In this document: positions 26,819 through 36,522 of the stretch, piece after piece | Numbering within the stretch: the first letter of the stretch is position 1 | Layout: each line of letters opens with the position of its first letter | DNA from: Pirellulales bacterium | GTDB taxonomy: Bacteria; Planctomycetota; Planctomycetia; Pirellulales; PALSA-1355 | DNA length: 64,000 nucleotides | Direction: 5' to 3' | Assembly (NCBI GenBank): GCA_022844125.1 | Contig: JALHMI010000011.1 | Location: forward strand, 62,001 to 126,000 | Notes under the pieces: model-generated | The model's database searches: none | Seen by the model: only the letters and a program-made list of their open reading frames with translations | Told to the model about the DNA's origin: nothing | Made by a program: the position numbers and the translations under genes

Positions 26819-29491
26819 ATGCAACGAGTCACTTTCTCCTGGGTGTCCTATTTGGGCGCCATCCTTGCCGTTGCCGTCGCCGGCGCGATGGGGGCCCTGT
26901 TGGCTCCCACGTTCAGCGAGAACATCTACTACGTCACCTTCTTCACCGCCGTGGCGCTGGTGAGCTGGTTCGGCGGCTTGCGGCCGGCGCTGTTGACCAT
27001 TGGGCTGATTTATCTGGTGGCCAATCTATATGTGCTCGAAAAGGATCGCCAGTTCCGCTTCGACACCGGCACCGTGGCGTTCCTGTTCGTGTGCCTGGCG
27101 CTGGCGATGTTCAGCGAGATCGCCCGGCGGGCTCGGCTCCGGGCTGCTACCAGCGCCCAGCAGGTTGTGTCGGTCGTTGAGAGCATCGCCGATGGGTTCA
27201 TTGCCGTTGACAGTCGCTGGCGCTGCACGTATCTGAATCGTGCGGCCGAAGAACTGTCGCGACGCGAATTGGAATTAACCCCTGAGACGACCTTGTGGGA
27301 CGTTTTCCCGCTGGCCGATAACGAGCTGGCCGCAGCCAGGATTCGCCAGGCGGCGACCCTGCGCGAAACGGTTGAATTCGAATGCTTTCACGAGCCCTGG
27401 CAGGTCTGGTTCGAGGTCAAGGTCTCTCCGGCCGAAGATCGCACGCTCGCGGTATTCTTTCGCGACATCACCGAACGCAAGCTGGGACAAATGGCGCTCG
27501 CCCAGAGCGAAGAACGCTTGCGGCTGGCTCAGTCGGGCGCTCGCGCCGGCCTGTGGGACTGGGACATGGTAAACGACACCATCACCTGGTCGCAGGAGTT
27601 TTACGAAATCAACGGGCTCGATCCAAAGCTGACGCCTTCGCAGGGCGCCTATCTCGAGCGGATCTTGCCTGAGGATCGCGAAGGGGTCCTCACGCTCGTA
27701 AACGAGGCGCTCGCGAACAAGGGTCCCATCGACGTGCAGTATCGGATCGAGCATCCGCTGCAAGGCATCCGCTGGATCGCGGTGCGCGGCAAATCGACGT
27801 TCGACGACAGTGGTCGCGTGCTGCGCACGACAGGCATCGCGCTCGACATCACGGATCGTAAACGGGCCGAAACGGCTCTCGCGTTTCTGTCCGAAGCGGG
27901 CAATGTCCTCTCAGCGCTACTCGACTTCACGAGCACGGTGCAAAGCGTGGCCCGACTGGCCGTGCGGTTCGTGGCCGACTACTGTCTGATCGACATGGTC
28001 AACGAACGCGGGCGGATCGAACGCGTTGCGCACGCCCATCGCAACGCGGCGCAGGAGCCGCTACTGCGGAGGGCGCTGGAGCTCAATCCGCTGGACTGGG
28101 ATTCGCCTGGCCCCGTGGTACAGGTGCTGCGGACGCGCGAGCCGCTGCTGGTGGCGGAAGTTGAGGGCGAGTTTCTGGAGAGCATCGCCCGCAGCGACGA
28201 GCATCGCCGCGTGCTTGAACAACTAGGGCCGGCGACCTGGATGGTCGTGCCGCTCGTGGTTCGCGACAAGGTGATCGGCGCGATCACGCTGGTGGGCACC
28301 GATCCGCGGCAGCGTTACTCCCAAGCGGAGCTCGAACTGCTGAGCGAACTGGGACGCCGCGTGGCTTCGGCCAGCGACAACGTTCGGCTGTACACCGAGC
28401 TGTGCGAGTCGCAGCGGCAGAAAGACGACTTCCTGGCGATGCTGGCCCACGAGCTGCGCAATCCGCTAGCCGCGATCCAGTATGCAAATCAGCTCGCCAC
28501 GCTGACCCAGACAGACGATAACCCGGCCACGGAAGTCATCGATCGACAGGTGAAAAACCTGGCGCACCTGATCGACGACCTCCTGGACGTCTCGCGAATC
28601 ACGCGCGACAAGATCCAACTCCGCAAGGAGCCGGTCGACGGTCGCGTGCTGATCGAACGGGCCCTGGCGACCGTGGGTCCGGCCATCGCCGAACGGCGTC
28701 ACCAACTGGCCCCGGACATCGCCCAGATGCCGCTGCCGCTGCACGTCGACCCGGTGCGTGTCGAGCAGATTCTGGTGAACTTGCTGTCAAACGCGGCTAA
28801 GTACACGCCCGAAGGAGGCCAGCTCAGTGTCCGCGCATATGCACTTGATGGACAGGTAATCTATAAGATCAAAGACACGGGTGTGGGCATTACCAGCGAA
28901 ATGCTGCCGCGCGTGTTCGAACTGTTCACGCAGGTCAATCGTTCGCTCGATCGTTCGCAGGGCGGACTAGGCATCGGCCTCACCGTCGTCCGCAAACTGG
29001 CCGAAATGCACGGCGGCAGCGTCTCGGCCACCAGCGAAGGTTTGGGGCAGGGGAGTGAGTTCACCGTTCGGCTGCCGCTGGTCACGGCGACGCCAGAAGT
29101 CGCAGCCGAGCCGAAACTGAACGCGCCTGTTGGTCCACTGAAAATCCTGGTAGTGGACGACAACGTCGACATGGCGAATACGCTCGCGAAGTTGCTCGAA
29201 CAGGCCGGGCATACAATCACGATGGCTCATGATGGACTCGCGGCGCTGGCGGCCGCGCGGCGCTCGACGCCGGATGCCGTGGTGCTCGACATCGGCCTGC
29301 CGGGTCTCGATGGGTATCGCGTGGCCGAAGCGCTGCGCCGTGAACCAGCCTTTGCCAACGTCCGGCTGGTGGCCGTCTCAGGCTATGGCCAGGCTGAAGA
29401 CCGCAGCCGCGCTAAAGCCGCCGGCTTCGATCATCATCTCGTCAAACCCGTCGACCTCCGGCAACTCGTCTCGGCGCTGGCGCCAAATTGA
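26819..29491 (+). CDS. Hybrid sensor histidine kinase (membrane sensor, two PAS, GAF, kinase, receiver)
   Basis: 890 residues. In order: about four membrane helices of DUF4118 (KdpD-like) type (1-105), PAS (about 110-225), PAS/PAC (230-350, ending DITDRKRAE), GAF-like (about 360-525), HisKA with phospho-acceptor His in FLAMLAHELRNPLAAIQ (about 545), HATPase with NLLSNAAKYTPEGG, DTGVGI and GGLGIGLTVV, and a C-terminal receiver with phospho-acceptor Asp in AVVLDIGLPGLDGY and the conserved Lys in HHLVKP. It starts with ATG after GGAGAGGA. No separate output regulator is adjacent, so signalling probably goes through a partner elsewhere. The signal is unknown. Confidence 0.94.
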   Translation: MQRVTFSWVSYLGAILAVAVAGAMGALLAPTFSENIYYVTFFTAVALVSWFGGLRPALLTIGLIYLVANLYVLEKDRQFRFDTGTVAFLFVCLALAMFSEIARRARLRAATSAQQVVSVVESIADGFIAVDSRWRCTYLNRAAEELSRRELELTPETTLWDVFPLADNELAAARIRQAATLRETVEFECFHEPWQVWFEVKVSPAEDRTLAVFFRDITERKLGQMALAQSEERLRLAQSGARAGLWDWDMVNDTITWSQEFYEINGLDPKLTPSQGAYLERILPEDREGVLTLVNEALANKGPIDVQYRIEHPLQGIRWIAVRGKSTFDDSGRVLRTTGIALDITDRKRAETALAFLSEAGNVLSALLDFTSTVQSVARLAVRFVADYCLIDMVNERGRIERVAHAHRNAAQEPLLRRALELNPLDWDSPGPVVQVLRTREPLLVAEVEGEFLESIARSDEHRRVLEQLGPATWMVVPLVVRDKVIGAITLVGTDPRQRYSQAELELLSELGRRVASASDNVRLYTELCESQRQKDDFLAMLAHELRNPLAAIQYANQLATLTQTDDNPATEVIDRQVKNLAHLIDDLLDVSRITRDKIQLRKEPVDGRVLIERALATVGPAIAERRHQLAPDIAQMPLPLHVDPVRVEQILVNLLSNAAKYTPEGGQLSVRAYALDGQVIYKIKDTGVGITSEMLPRVFELFTQVNRSLDRSQGGLGIGLTVVRKLAEMHGGSVSATSEGLGQGSEFTVRLPLVTATPEVAAEPKLNAPVGPLKILVVDDNVDMANTLAKLLEQAGHTITMAHDGLAALAAARRSTPDAVVLDIGLPGLDGYRVAEALRREPAFANVRLVAVSGYGQAEDRSRAKAAGFDHHLVKPVDLRQLVSALAPN

Positions 29492-29507
29492 TCCGCGGGC
29501 TAAACGA

Positions 29508-30830
29508 CTAAATCCCGAACTGCCGCAGGACGAGATCGAACACGTCCGTGTCGGCAATCGCGGAGCCGACCAACACGCCTTTCTCGCTCGAGATGATGAT
29601 TCCGCGCTGCGTCTCATCGCGCGCCGGCGCGCCGTGCGAACCGCGCACCAGCGTCGCATCCAGCGGCGTGCTGCGAGTTGCCATGTTCAAATGCATCTCG
29701 ACGGGGTCATAGCCCGGCTTGCGGTGGATGTCGACCGTGCTGGCGTACTTCGGCGCAAGCGCGTCGTCGAACCACCAGTAATAAGCCTGCCAGCTATTCG
29801 ACTTGGAAACCAGCACCACCTCGCCGGCCCGCTCGTGGTCGAGTTCGTAGCGGCCACGATCCTCGCCAACCAGCACTTCAGCGATGCCTTCGCGCCCGCG
29901 GAACAACTTGGCCACTTTCGCAATGTCGTTCGGGTTCTGCACAAACACATGCGAGAATTGATGATCGACGAGGGCCCAGGCCCGACTGCCGGCGAAATCT
30001 AGTTGCTCGCGAACGTCGGCGTCGTTGTTCACGGCGAGCAGGCCAGCCTCGCGGAGCACGCGATTGGGATACTCGACGTGGTCGACCGGCACGATCGCGT
30101 ACTCGCTGGCTACGAGCCACAGCGGAGCACCATCCTGATAGGCGGCGTTCACACCTGCAAAGAGCCGGGCCAGCACTTCGTCGAGTTCACCCAGGGCCTT
30201 GATCGCCTGCTCGCTGTCGGGCCCAAACTTTTGAGCCGCATAGTCCAGATGCGGCAGATAGACGTACGAGAATCGCGGCTGGTACTGCTTCGCGGCCCAA
30301 ACGGCGGAGTCGCAAATCCAGCCCGTCGATTTGATGTTCGACAGCGGGCCCCAGAAGTGCTGGAGTGGAAAGTGTCCTAGCGTGTCGCGGAGCGTGCCGT
30401 ACATCTCGGTCGGCTTCGTGTAACACCACAACGACTCTGTGCCGTCGGGGTTATGAATCGGGGCCGGCGTGCAGATGTAGTCGGCCCCACAGCCTTTGCT
30501 GTGCAGTGGAAACCACACGGCGCTGGTCAGCGCCGGATCGTGCTGGTGCAGCACGTCCCAGATTTGTGGCTGCAGGATGCAGTCGTTCCAGGCTGTCCAC
30601 ATTTCGACTTCGTGCTTGTTGCGCCAGTAGAATCCGTTGGCAATCACGCCGTGCTCGCGCGGCGTGCGGCCTGTGGTCATGTTGGCCTGCACCGGACAGG
30701 TGACCGCCGGAAAGCTCGGCACCAGGCTCGTCTGATCGCCGGCCACGGCCAGCCTGGCCAGCGCCGGCATACATTCGAGGTCCTGTTTCCGCAAACCAGG
30801 AATTGAGAGCAGCACAACGCGGTCGGTCAT
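29508..30830 (-). CDS. Alkaline phosphatase-superfamily phosphodiesterase-like protein (EboF-type), altered metal site
   Basis: 440 residues of the nucleotide pyrophosphatase/phosphodiesterase fold. The nucleophile region [25 protein letters not shown] is kept, as is a late HG (RGSHGAP). Other expected metal ligands are changed: the first Asp (usually in D-G) reads SIPGLR; the D-x-x-GH motif reads LDYAAQKFG; the S-DHG motif reads VASEYAI. It may therefore be catalytically weak or act as a binding protein. No signal peptide, so probably cytoplasmic. It is 19 bases downstream of the UbiA-like gene, as in Ebo clusters, where such a protein is one of the conserved members. Confidence 0.85.
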   Translation of the reverse strand: MTDRVVLLSIPGLRKQDLECMPALARLAVAGDQTSLVPSFPAVTCPVQANMTTGRTPREHGVIANGFYWRNKHEVEMWTAWNDCILQPQIWDVLHQHDPALTSAVWFPLHSKGCGADYICTPAPIHNPDGTESLWCYTKPTEMYGTLRDTLGHFPLQHFWGPLSNIKSTGWICDSAVWAAKQYQPRFSYVYLPHLDYAAQKFGPDSEQAIKALGELDEVLARLFAGVNAAYQDGAPLWLVASEYAIVPVDHVEYPNRVLREAGLLAVNNDADVREQLDFAGSRAWALVDHQFSHVFVQNPNDIAKVAKLFRGREGIAEVLVGEDRGRYELDHERAGEVVLVSKSNSWQAYYWWFDDALAPKYASTVDIHRKPGYDPVEMHLNMATRSTPLDATLVRGSHGAPARDETQRGIIISSEKGVLVGSAIADTDVFDLVLRQFGI

Positions 30831-30849
30831 CGGTGAAACGTCCCTTCGT

Positions 30850-31752
30850 TCAGGTTGAATAGATCCAACGACCCAGAATAAGCATCGGAGCGAGCAGGGC
30901 CAGGATCAAAATCGCCCACAGATAGTCCTGCGTGGCGAGCACCATTCCGGCGTCGATAACAACCAGCGAAAAGATCGCGTTCTTCACCGCGGGCTGCACA
31001 CGCTCGGGCCTCGGGTCGAGCACGGCTCGCAGGCATCGCTGTCCAATCAGCGCGGCCATCACCGCCCAGAACAGATACCAATTGCCGGGCGGGTTGATCG
31101 CCGGCCATTCGCCGCCCGTGGCCCAGTGCGGCAGCGATGCCACGACGCCCAGCCCCGCCAGCAAAATCGCCAGTCCGAGTGCAAGTTGAACGCGGCCGCT
31201 TTCACGGGCTTCGCTGCGGGCAAACGTCGTGACGCCGACAATGTACACGCCCACACCGATCGCCGCGGCGTAGTGCGCGCCCGTCCAAGGATCGAGCGAA
31301 GCGCTCATGCCCAGCAGCACGTTTAGCGTTCGGCACAGCCCCATCACGACGGGCGCGACCGGCATCGGCTTCACAACGCCGTCATACACATACACGGCGC
31401 CAGCCAGCAGCGTCGCCACAACCCCCGGCCAGAACGAGCCGGCGGCGGCCCCGGCCAACCACCCCAGCGTGACGCCAGCCGCGAGCAAACCAAACCCCAA
31501 ACGCTGGGCAGTTCGCTCCGAGATGCGGCCCGAGGGAATCGGACGGAACGGCCGCTCGCGCGCGTCCTGCTCGCGATCGAAGTAGTCGTTCAACACCATG
31601 CCCGCCGTGTACAGACACACGCTGGCAGCCAGCAGCAAGGCAAACACGTACCACGGCTCGAGCGAGCGGTGCGTCAGCAGAAAGCCGAGCAGGATGTCGG
31701 CCATCGCCGTGAAGACGTTCGGCAGGCGAAATAGCTGGAGGTAAGCGCGCAA
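30850..31752 (-). CDS. eboC: UbiA-like prenyltransferase family protein EboC
   Basis: 300 residues with about eight membrane helices. The first Asp-rich motif of UbiA enzymes is present ([24 protein letters not shown]), while a second clear Asp-rich motif is not. The opening [18 protein letters not shown] is characteristic of EboC. In cyanobacteria the Ebo genes are needed for moving a scytonemin precursor to the periplasm; the prenyl chemistry of EboC is unproven. The only start in frame is TTG at 31750-31752, since an in-frame stop lies four codons upstream. The phosphodiesterase-like gene follows. Confidence 0.85.
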   Translation of the reverse strand: MRAYLQLFRLPNVFTAMADILLGFLLTHRSLEPWYVFALLLAASVCLYTAGMVLNDYFDREQDARERPFRPIPSGRISERTAQRLGFGLLAAGVTLGWLAGAAAGSFWPGVVATLLAGAVYVYDGVVKPMPVAPVVMGLCRTLNVLLGMSASLDPWTGAHYAAAIGVGVYIVGVTTFARSEARESGRVQLALGLAILLAGLGVVASLPHWATGGEWPAINPPGNWYLFWAVMAALIGQRCLRAVLDPRPERVQPAVKNAIFSLVVIDAGMVLATQDYLWAILILALLAPMLILGRWIYST

Positions 31753-31816
31753 TGGAAAACGTCAGATGAATGAAGGTGGAATACGACCATGCAGCACGTG
31801 TGCCGTGCCCAGTAGT

Positions 31817-32671
31817 CTAAGCGATCCCGAGCTTCTTCAGTAGCGCCGAAAGATACTGATGCGCTTCGCGGGCGGCCGCATCGGGGCTTTCGATGTACGG
31901 ATAGAGCTCTACGGTCAGCCAGCCGTCGTAGCCGGTCTCTTGGATCGCGCGGACCGTGGCCTCGAAATCAATCGCGCCGCGGCCCGGAATCAGGTGCTTG
32001 TGGACCCGCGTATCGGCGATGTCTTCCAGGTGGTAGTGCACCGTGTGCGGCGCCATTTGGGCGACCCAGTCCTGCGGTTCTTCGCCCACGCAGTAGGCGT
32101 GTCCGATATCGAAATTCAGGCCCACCCAAGGCGAGTCGATCCGCGAGACGAACTCCAGGTACTCGCCGAACCGCTCGATCAGCAGCTCCGGTTCCGGCTC
32201 AATCAGCAGCTTCACCTGCACCTGCTCGGCGACTTCCACGCAAGGCATCAGCTCATCGTAAAAGATTTGCGCCGCGTCGTTCCACGACACGCCCGCCGCC
32301 AGCTTGCCGCCCGGCTCGGTCGTGATGTTCGGCGCGCCCAGCTCGGCGGCCAGCTTCAAAGCCCGCTTGGTGTGTTCGCGGCGAATCGCCCGATAGTTCG
32401 GCTCGGGATCGGTCCAGCCGGGATACCAATAAGGCTGGCGCGGGTCGGCCACGGCGTTCATCATGAAGGCGTTCACGTTCGAGATCACCAGCTTGTGCTT
32501 CTCGAGCGTGCGGCGAATCGAGTCCTTGCGCTCGGGGAGCAAGCCCGCGGGCCAGGCGTGCGGCACGTCGGCCAGGATTTCGATGCCCTGGTAACCCAGG
32601 CTGGCGATCTTCTCGATTGTGTCTTCAATCGAAAAGTGCATGTACGCATTGGAACTGAAGGCAAGCTTCAT
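31817..32671 (-). CDS. Sugar phosphate isomerase/epimerase-type TIM barrel protein
   Basis: About 285 residues of the xylose-isomerase-like TIM barrel (AP_endonuc_2). Metal-binding positions are visible: E in LLIEPEPELLI, D/H in LNFDIGHAY, H in VHYHLEDI and E near the end in TVELYPY. The substrate cannot be told. It lies 64 bases upstream of eboC on the same strand, in the place where Ebo clusters carry a TIM-barrel gene (EboE), but it is shorter than typical EboE and may be a general sugar isomerase. Starts at 32686 (ATG) and 32689 (TTG) are also open; MKLAFSSNAY fits the family best. Confidence 0.85.
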   Translation of the reverse strand: MKLAFSSNAYMHFSIEDTIEKIASLGYQGIEILADVPHAWPAGLLPERKDSIRRTLEKHKLVISNVNAFMMNAVADPRQPYWYPGWTDPEPNYRAIRREHTKRALKLAAELGAPNITTEPGGKLAAGVSWNDAAQIFYDELMPCVEVAEQVQVKLLIEPEPELLIERFGEYLEFVSRIDSPWVGLNFDIGHAYCVGEEPQDWVAQMAPHTVHYHLEDIADTRVHKHLIPGRGAIDFEATVRAIQETGYDGWLTVELYPYIESPDAAAREAHQYLSALLKKLGIA

Positions 32672-32774
32672 CGGCGGGAGGCTCATCAAGCGGCGGAGGG
32701 GATGTTCGTCAGCAGAGGCGGCGGGGCAGACATGCAGAATTGTACCTCGCGCAGCGCGGGCGCGGGAGGGCCGA

Positions 32775-34046
32775 TCAACGGGCGTCGGCCGGCGCCGGCA
32801 GTTCCGGCCGACTTTTGGCGCCTTTCGCCCCGCGAATTTTCACATTCACGAAGCCTGAATTGTCCGCGAGCGCGTTCCAGTCGTCGCGACAGCGCAAATA
32901 AAGCCGGCCATCCTCCGGTGCCGTGAACGTGCCATTTTCGCCAAGCGGAAACGGCTCGCTGAGCTGAAAATCGCTTAGCACCACGCCCTCGAGTCTCCCC
33001 TGGCCACGGAAGTCTCCATCGGCCTTCGTGGCTTCAGCGTCCGCCGCGCTGCGCCAGGTGCCGCTGGCCGCGTAGGCATACTGCTGACCTTCCTTGAGGA
33101 TCGCGCCCGAGGGTTGCCAGCCGCGCTGGGCCAAGATGCGCGCCGAGGTCTGCGTTTTCGCCGCATCTTGAAACTTCCGCTGCCAGTCCCAGCGGCACAA
33201 GTCCGCCCGGTAGCCCTGCTCGACGTGGGCGGTGAACTCGCGCAGTTCGAAGTCGATCTCATCGAGTTGGCCGGCAAAGACTTGTTCGAATCGCGGTTTT
33301 GCGCCGCTGAGGTAGTTCAATCCGAGCGCGCGAAACCTGCCCGCGTAGTTTTCGTTGTTTACCAGCAGATGGCACAGCGCCCAGCGACGAGCATAAGCTT
33401 GCCACGAATCGCCTGTTTGGGCGCCAGCTTTCGCCTCGCCATCGGCGGCATCGTCAGCCACAATCTCCTGCGCACTCAAGGCGGCGAGTGAATGCAGGTA
33501 GTCGACCATGTGCTGCTTCACCTGCACGCCGCGCTGGCCTTCCTGCCAAAACTGCCCCAGCTCGGCCATGCCCTCGGAATACCACAAAGGACCGGTGCCA
33601 CCGAACGTCTGGCCACAGTAGGCGTGCACGATCTCGTGCTGGGGTGTGCTGTCGCGGGCGGTAGCATAGACAATCGACTTGCCGCGAATGAAGCGGCCGC
33701 GGTTGCTGATGGTCTGCGTCGTGGTGACGCCCGAGCGATTGGCGATTTTCGCACGGCCCAGCGGCGAGAGCACGCCCGCCGGCCAGGCGTCGAGTTGGTC
33801 GACGACGTAACATTCCAGCTCGCCGGCCAGCGGCTGCCCCCAGTATTTGGCGATCAGCCCCAGGATCGTTTCGAACCGCGCCAGCAGGGCACGGGCGTCG
33901 TCCGGCGCAAGATCGGTGTGCAGCAGGACGTGCGCGCTGCGATAGTCTGCCGGCTCGCGCAGCGTGTCACGCGGCGCTTGAGCGGCGGCGCTCAGGCAGA
34001 AAGCCACGACGGCAAAGCAGAACGGCAGTGCGCGCTGGCAACGCAT
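32775..34046 (-). CDS. Secreted gluzincin-like metallopeptidase (HExxH)
   Basis: 423 residues. A signal peptide ends near AAAQA (about residue 24). The zinc motif HEIVHAYCG is followed 20 residues later by an EGMAE segment whose Glu is the expected third ligand, so the metallopeptidase site looks complete. Planctomycete proteins of this DUF1570-like type are extracellular and poorly known. The C-terminal 110 residues (beta-rich, with GTFTAPEDGRLYLRCRDDWNAL) resemble a carbohydrate-binding or jelly-roll domain. The ATG at 34046 was selected because the signal peptide starts there. Confidence 0.8.
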   Translation of the reverse strand: MRCQRALPFCFAVVAFCLSAAAQAPRDTLREPADYRSAHVLLHTDLAPDDARALLARFETILGLIAKYWGQPLAGELECYVVDQLDAWPAGVLSPLGRAKIANRSGVTTTQTISNRGRFIRGKSIVYATARDSTPQHEIVHAYCGQTFGGTGPLWYSEGMAELGQFWQEGQRGVQVKQHMVDYLHSLAALSAQEIVADDAADGEAKAGAQTGDSWQAYARRWALCHLLVNNENYAGRFRALGLNYLSGAKPRFEQVFAGQLDEIDFELREFTAHVEQGYRADLCRWDWQRKFQDAAKTQTSARILAQRGWQPSGAILKEGQQYAYAASGTWRSAADAEATKADGDFRGQGRLEGVVLSDFQLSEPFPLGENGTFTAPEDGRLYLRCRDDWNALADNSGFVNVKIRGAKGAKSRPELPAPADAR

Positions 34047-34217
34047 TCGCGGGAAGACCTCGTCGGCGAAAGTTCCGTAGCACTCCATTGTACTTTACGG
34101 CTGCCGAACACCGGTTTCGAGATGATCGGGGCAACACCAAAAAACAACCGGCGGCCCGAAGCACCCTGTAAGGCTTCGAACCGCCGGTATTTGCTGCGCC
34201 TGCAAGTTGCACTGGGA

Positions 34218-34916
34218 CTACTTGTCCTCGGCCTTGGCTTCCGTCTTTTCTTCTGCCGGCTTGTCTTCGCCTTCGGCAGCGTCATCGCCGGCCATCGCGA
34301 TCTTGAAGGTCGACTGGAACTGATCGTAAATCGTCACGATGCAGTTGCCTTCGTTGTCCTCGAGATCCTTGACTTCGATCGCCAGCGGCATGGTGCCGGG
34401 GCCGAAGCCTTCGGCAATCGGAGCGTCCAGCACCGGCTTGTCTTCCGAGCCGTAGCCGTACAGGTGCCAGGCGTCGTCGTCCGTGTGACGGGCCGTCAGC
34501 AGCAGGGCATAAACCGTCTGTTCGGTGCCGTCCTGGCCCGTGACCTTCAGTTCCTTCAGCTTTGCCTTGTCGAGCGGCTTGCCGTCCACCACCGGCGAGA
34601 AGACCGACGACATGAACAGTACGCCCATCGGTGCGCCAGGATCGCTGTTCACGGCCTCGGGGATCTCTTCCGGCTTGAGGTCCTTCTGCGGAATGAGAAT
34701 CAGGCCGACCGTTTCCTTGAACACGCCGGAGCACTTCTCCAGATCGCACTCAATCTTCACGGGCGGATTTTCAATCTTGTCGACCGCTTCACCGAGCACC
34801 TGGGCAAAGGCCTGGGCGATTTGCGGATCGAGAATTTCCAAATCTTCAGCCACGGCCGAAGCGGCGCCAAACGCGCCCGCCGTCAACACGGCAAGTCCAC
34901 ACCAGAAGTTCCTCAT
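34218..34916 (-). CDS. Secreted hypothetical protein with acidic C-terminus
   Basis: 232 residues, not recognised. A clear signal peptide (cleavage after about ASAVA, residue 23) predicts export. The mature part is acidic, contains two cysteines close together (ECDLEKCSG), and ends in a Glu/Lys/Ala-rich tail (residues about 210-232). A GGGAGGG ribosome site precedes the ATG. No enzymatic motif is seen. It is followed downstream by the metallopeptidase gene on the same strand (about 170 bases apart); a link is possible but unproven. Confidence 0.75.
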   Translation of the reverse strand: MRNFWCGLAVLTAGAFGAASAVAEDLEILDPQIAQAFAQVLGEAVDKIENPPVKIECDLEKCSGVFKETVGLILIPQKDLKPEEIPEAVNSDPGAPMGVLFMSSVFSPVVDGKPLDKAKLKELKVTGQDGTEQTVYALLLTARHTDDDAWHLYGYGSEDKPVLDAPIAEGFGPGTMPLAIEVKDLEDNEGNCIVTIYDQFQSTFKIAMAGDDAAEGEDKPAEEKTEAKAEDK

Positions 34917-35473
34917 CGAACCCTCCCGTTAAATGCAGAATCAGAAAAGTGAATCGTCAAGAAGTTGCGTTATTCGTGGCGCGGCTCGCGCCGGAATTCA
35001 TTCACTGGAGATGTGACCGGCCGCCGTGCGTGCTGCATGACCAAATCGTGGGGGGCGATTCTCGGTTGTCGCTTCCTCAGTCACAGGCAACGACGACAGT
35101 CCACAATGACCTCGTTGCGACAACCAGCGGTCCAGCTGACTCCCATCAAGATAACCCCCGCACCGCGCCCTGCAAGCTTTTAGCCCTCGCACCCGCGTTT
35201 TTCTCGGACAATCATGCTGTCACCCGTTTTTCTCTGCCGCCCGCCGCGGAATCAAAGAGTCCGGTCTGAAAGTTTCTCCCTCTGCGGTGACTGGCCGGCG
35301 AGTGTAGAATACACCCACAGGCCAAAAGTACATCCGGACTCGGCCGATGGCGTGCGAAGGCATATTCGCCGCCGGGCTGCCAGTATTGGCCGGACACATT
35401 GGCTGGTGGGCGGGGCTCGCCGCAACCCGTGCTGCCTGACGCGTCGAGAGCGAAAGGGAGTTCGCGTATTCCG
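34917..35473. other. Intergenic region between divergent secreted-protein and msrB genes
   Basis: 557 bases. A small inverted repeat GTGTA-GAA-TACAC (35302-35314) that includes a TAGAAT hexamer is the only structured element noted. It should contain promoters for both neighbours. No protein or RNA gene was recognised. Confidence 0.35.
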
Positions 35474-36061
35474 ATGGGCAATTCTATTTCATCGCGCTGG
35501 AAAGTTCGCCGCGGAGCGACCGCGACCGGGCTGATCGCTCTGTCCGCCGTGCTGGTAGCGCTGGTCCTGATGCTCGTGGTCGCGGGCCGACCGACCGACT
35601 CGCTTGTAGCCCCGGCCGAGGTTTCCTCCGCCAAAGGTGTGACGAATATGACCCAAGATCAAAAGTCCGACGACGAGTGGCGCGCAAAGCTGACGCCCGA
35701 GCAGTTCTATGTCACGCGGCAGAAGGGAACCGAACGGCCCTACTCCGGCGAGTTCTGGGATCACAAGGAGGCTGGTCAATACAAATGTGTGTGCTGCGGC
35801 GCGGAGTTGTTCACTTCGGACACGAAGTACGATTCGCACTGCGGCTGGCCCAGCTTCTACGCCGCGGACGGGAAGGCGAACATCCTCGAGGAAACGGATC
35901 GCTCTCATGGCATGATCCGCACCGAGGTGATCTGCAAGAAATGCGGGGCCCATTTGGGGCACCTCTTCGACGACGGCCCCCAGCCGACCGGCATGCGGTA
36001 CTGCATCAACTCGGCTTCGCTGGCGTTCGAAAAGAAGCCGGAAGAAAAAGCCGAGAAGTAA
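35474..36061 (+). CDS. msrB: Membrane-anchored peptide methionine sulfoxide reductase MsrB
   Basis: 195 residues. An N-terminal membrane anchor ([19 protein letters not shown], about residues 20-38) is followed by a full MsrB domain. The zinc site is two CxxC motifs (CVCCG, CKKCG); the substrate signature is [11 protein letters not shown], and the catalytic cysteine lies in [11 protein letters not shown] near the C-terminus. MsrB reduces methionine-R-sulfoxide in proteins. The anchor places the enzyme outside the cytoplasm, where it could repair oxidised envelope proteins. The ATG at 35474 has a GGGAG ribosome site. Confidence 0.93.
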   Translation: MGNSISSRWKVRRGATATGLIALSAVLVALVLMLVVAGRPTDSLVAPAEVSSAKGVTNMTQDQKSDDEWRAKLTPEQFYVTRQKGTERPYSGEFWDHKEAGQYKCVCCGAELFTSDTKYDSHCGWPSFYAADGKANILEETDRSHGMIRTEVICKKCGAHLGHLFDDGPQPTGMRYCINSASLAFEKKPEEKAEK

Positions 36062-36148
36062 GCTTTGGGCCAAGATCCCGTCCGAAGCGACGAATACAAG
36101 GACGGTCGCGATCCGTCCAGCACCGCAACAATGGGGAGCCCCGTTGCC

Positions 36149-36457
36149 ATGGAACAGCTACTTATCGACAACCCCTGGCTGGTCGTCATCCTGCTGGGGG
36201 CCATCGTGATCGTGGCCTGCACGGCCATCGTGTTCGTCACCGAACACGTGCAGAAGTCGCAGAAGCTTGAAATCGAGGCGGCCCTCAAGCAGGACATGCT
36301 CAATCGCGGCATGTCGGCCGAGGATATCAAAACCGTGCTCGAAGCCAGCACCGACGGCGCTGCCCTGAAGAACGCCCTGGCCAATCAGGGGGTCCACCTC
36401 GGCCTCGGCAAATTCAAACTCGAACTGGGCGCGATCCGCGACAACGCGAAAGCCTGA
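36149..36457 (+). CDS. Small single-span membrane protein
   Basis: About 102 residues, no family recognised. A membrane helix (PWLVVILLGAIVIVACTAIVFV, about residues 9-30) is followed by a cytoplasmic-looking helical stretch with a SHOCT/UBA-like pattern (EIEAALKQDMLNRGMSAEDIKTVLEAS). ATG codons at 36131 and 36149 are both possible; the second has a GGGGAG upstream. It follows msrB by about 85 bases on the same strand and may share its transcript. Confidence 0.7.
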   Translation: MEQLLIDNPWLVVILLGAIVIVACTAIVFVTEHVQKSQKLEIEAALKQDMLNRGMSAEDIKTVLEASTDGAALKNALANQGVHLGLGKFKLELGAIRDNAKA

Positions 36458-36522
36458 TTCGCGGCGCTAACATTCGCCGACCACCCTCAAGCCCAGAGAC
36501 TGCTGTCCCTGGGTTATCGCTG

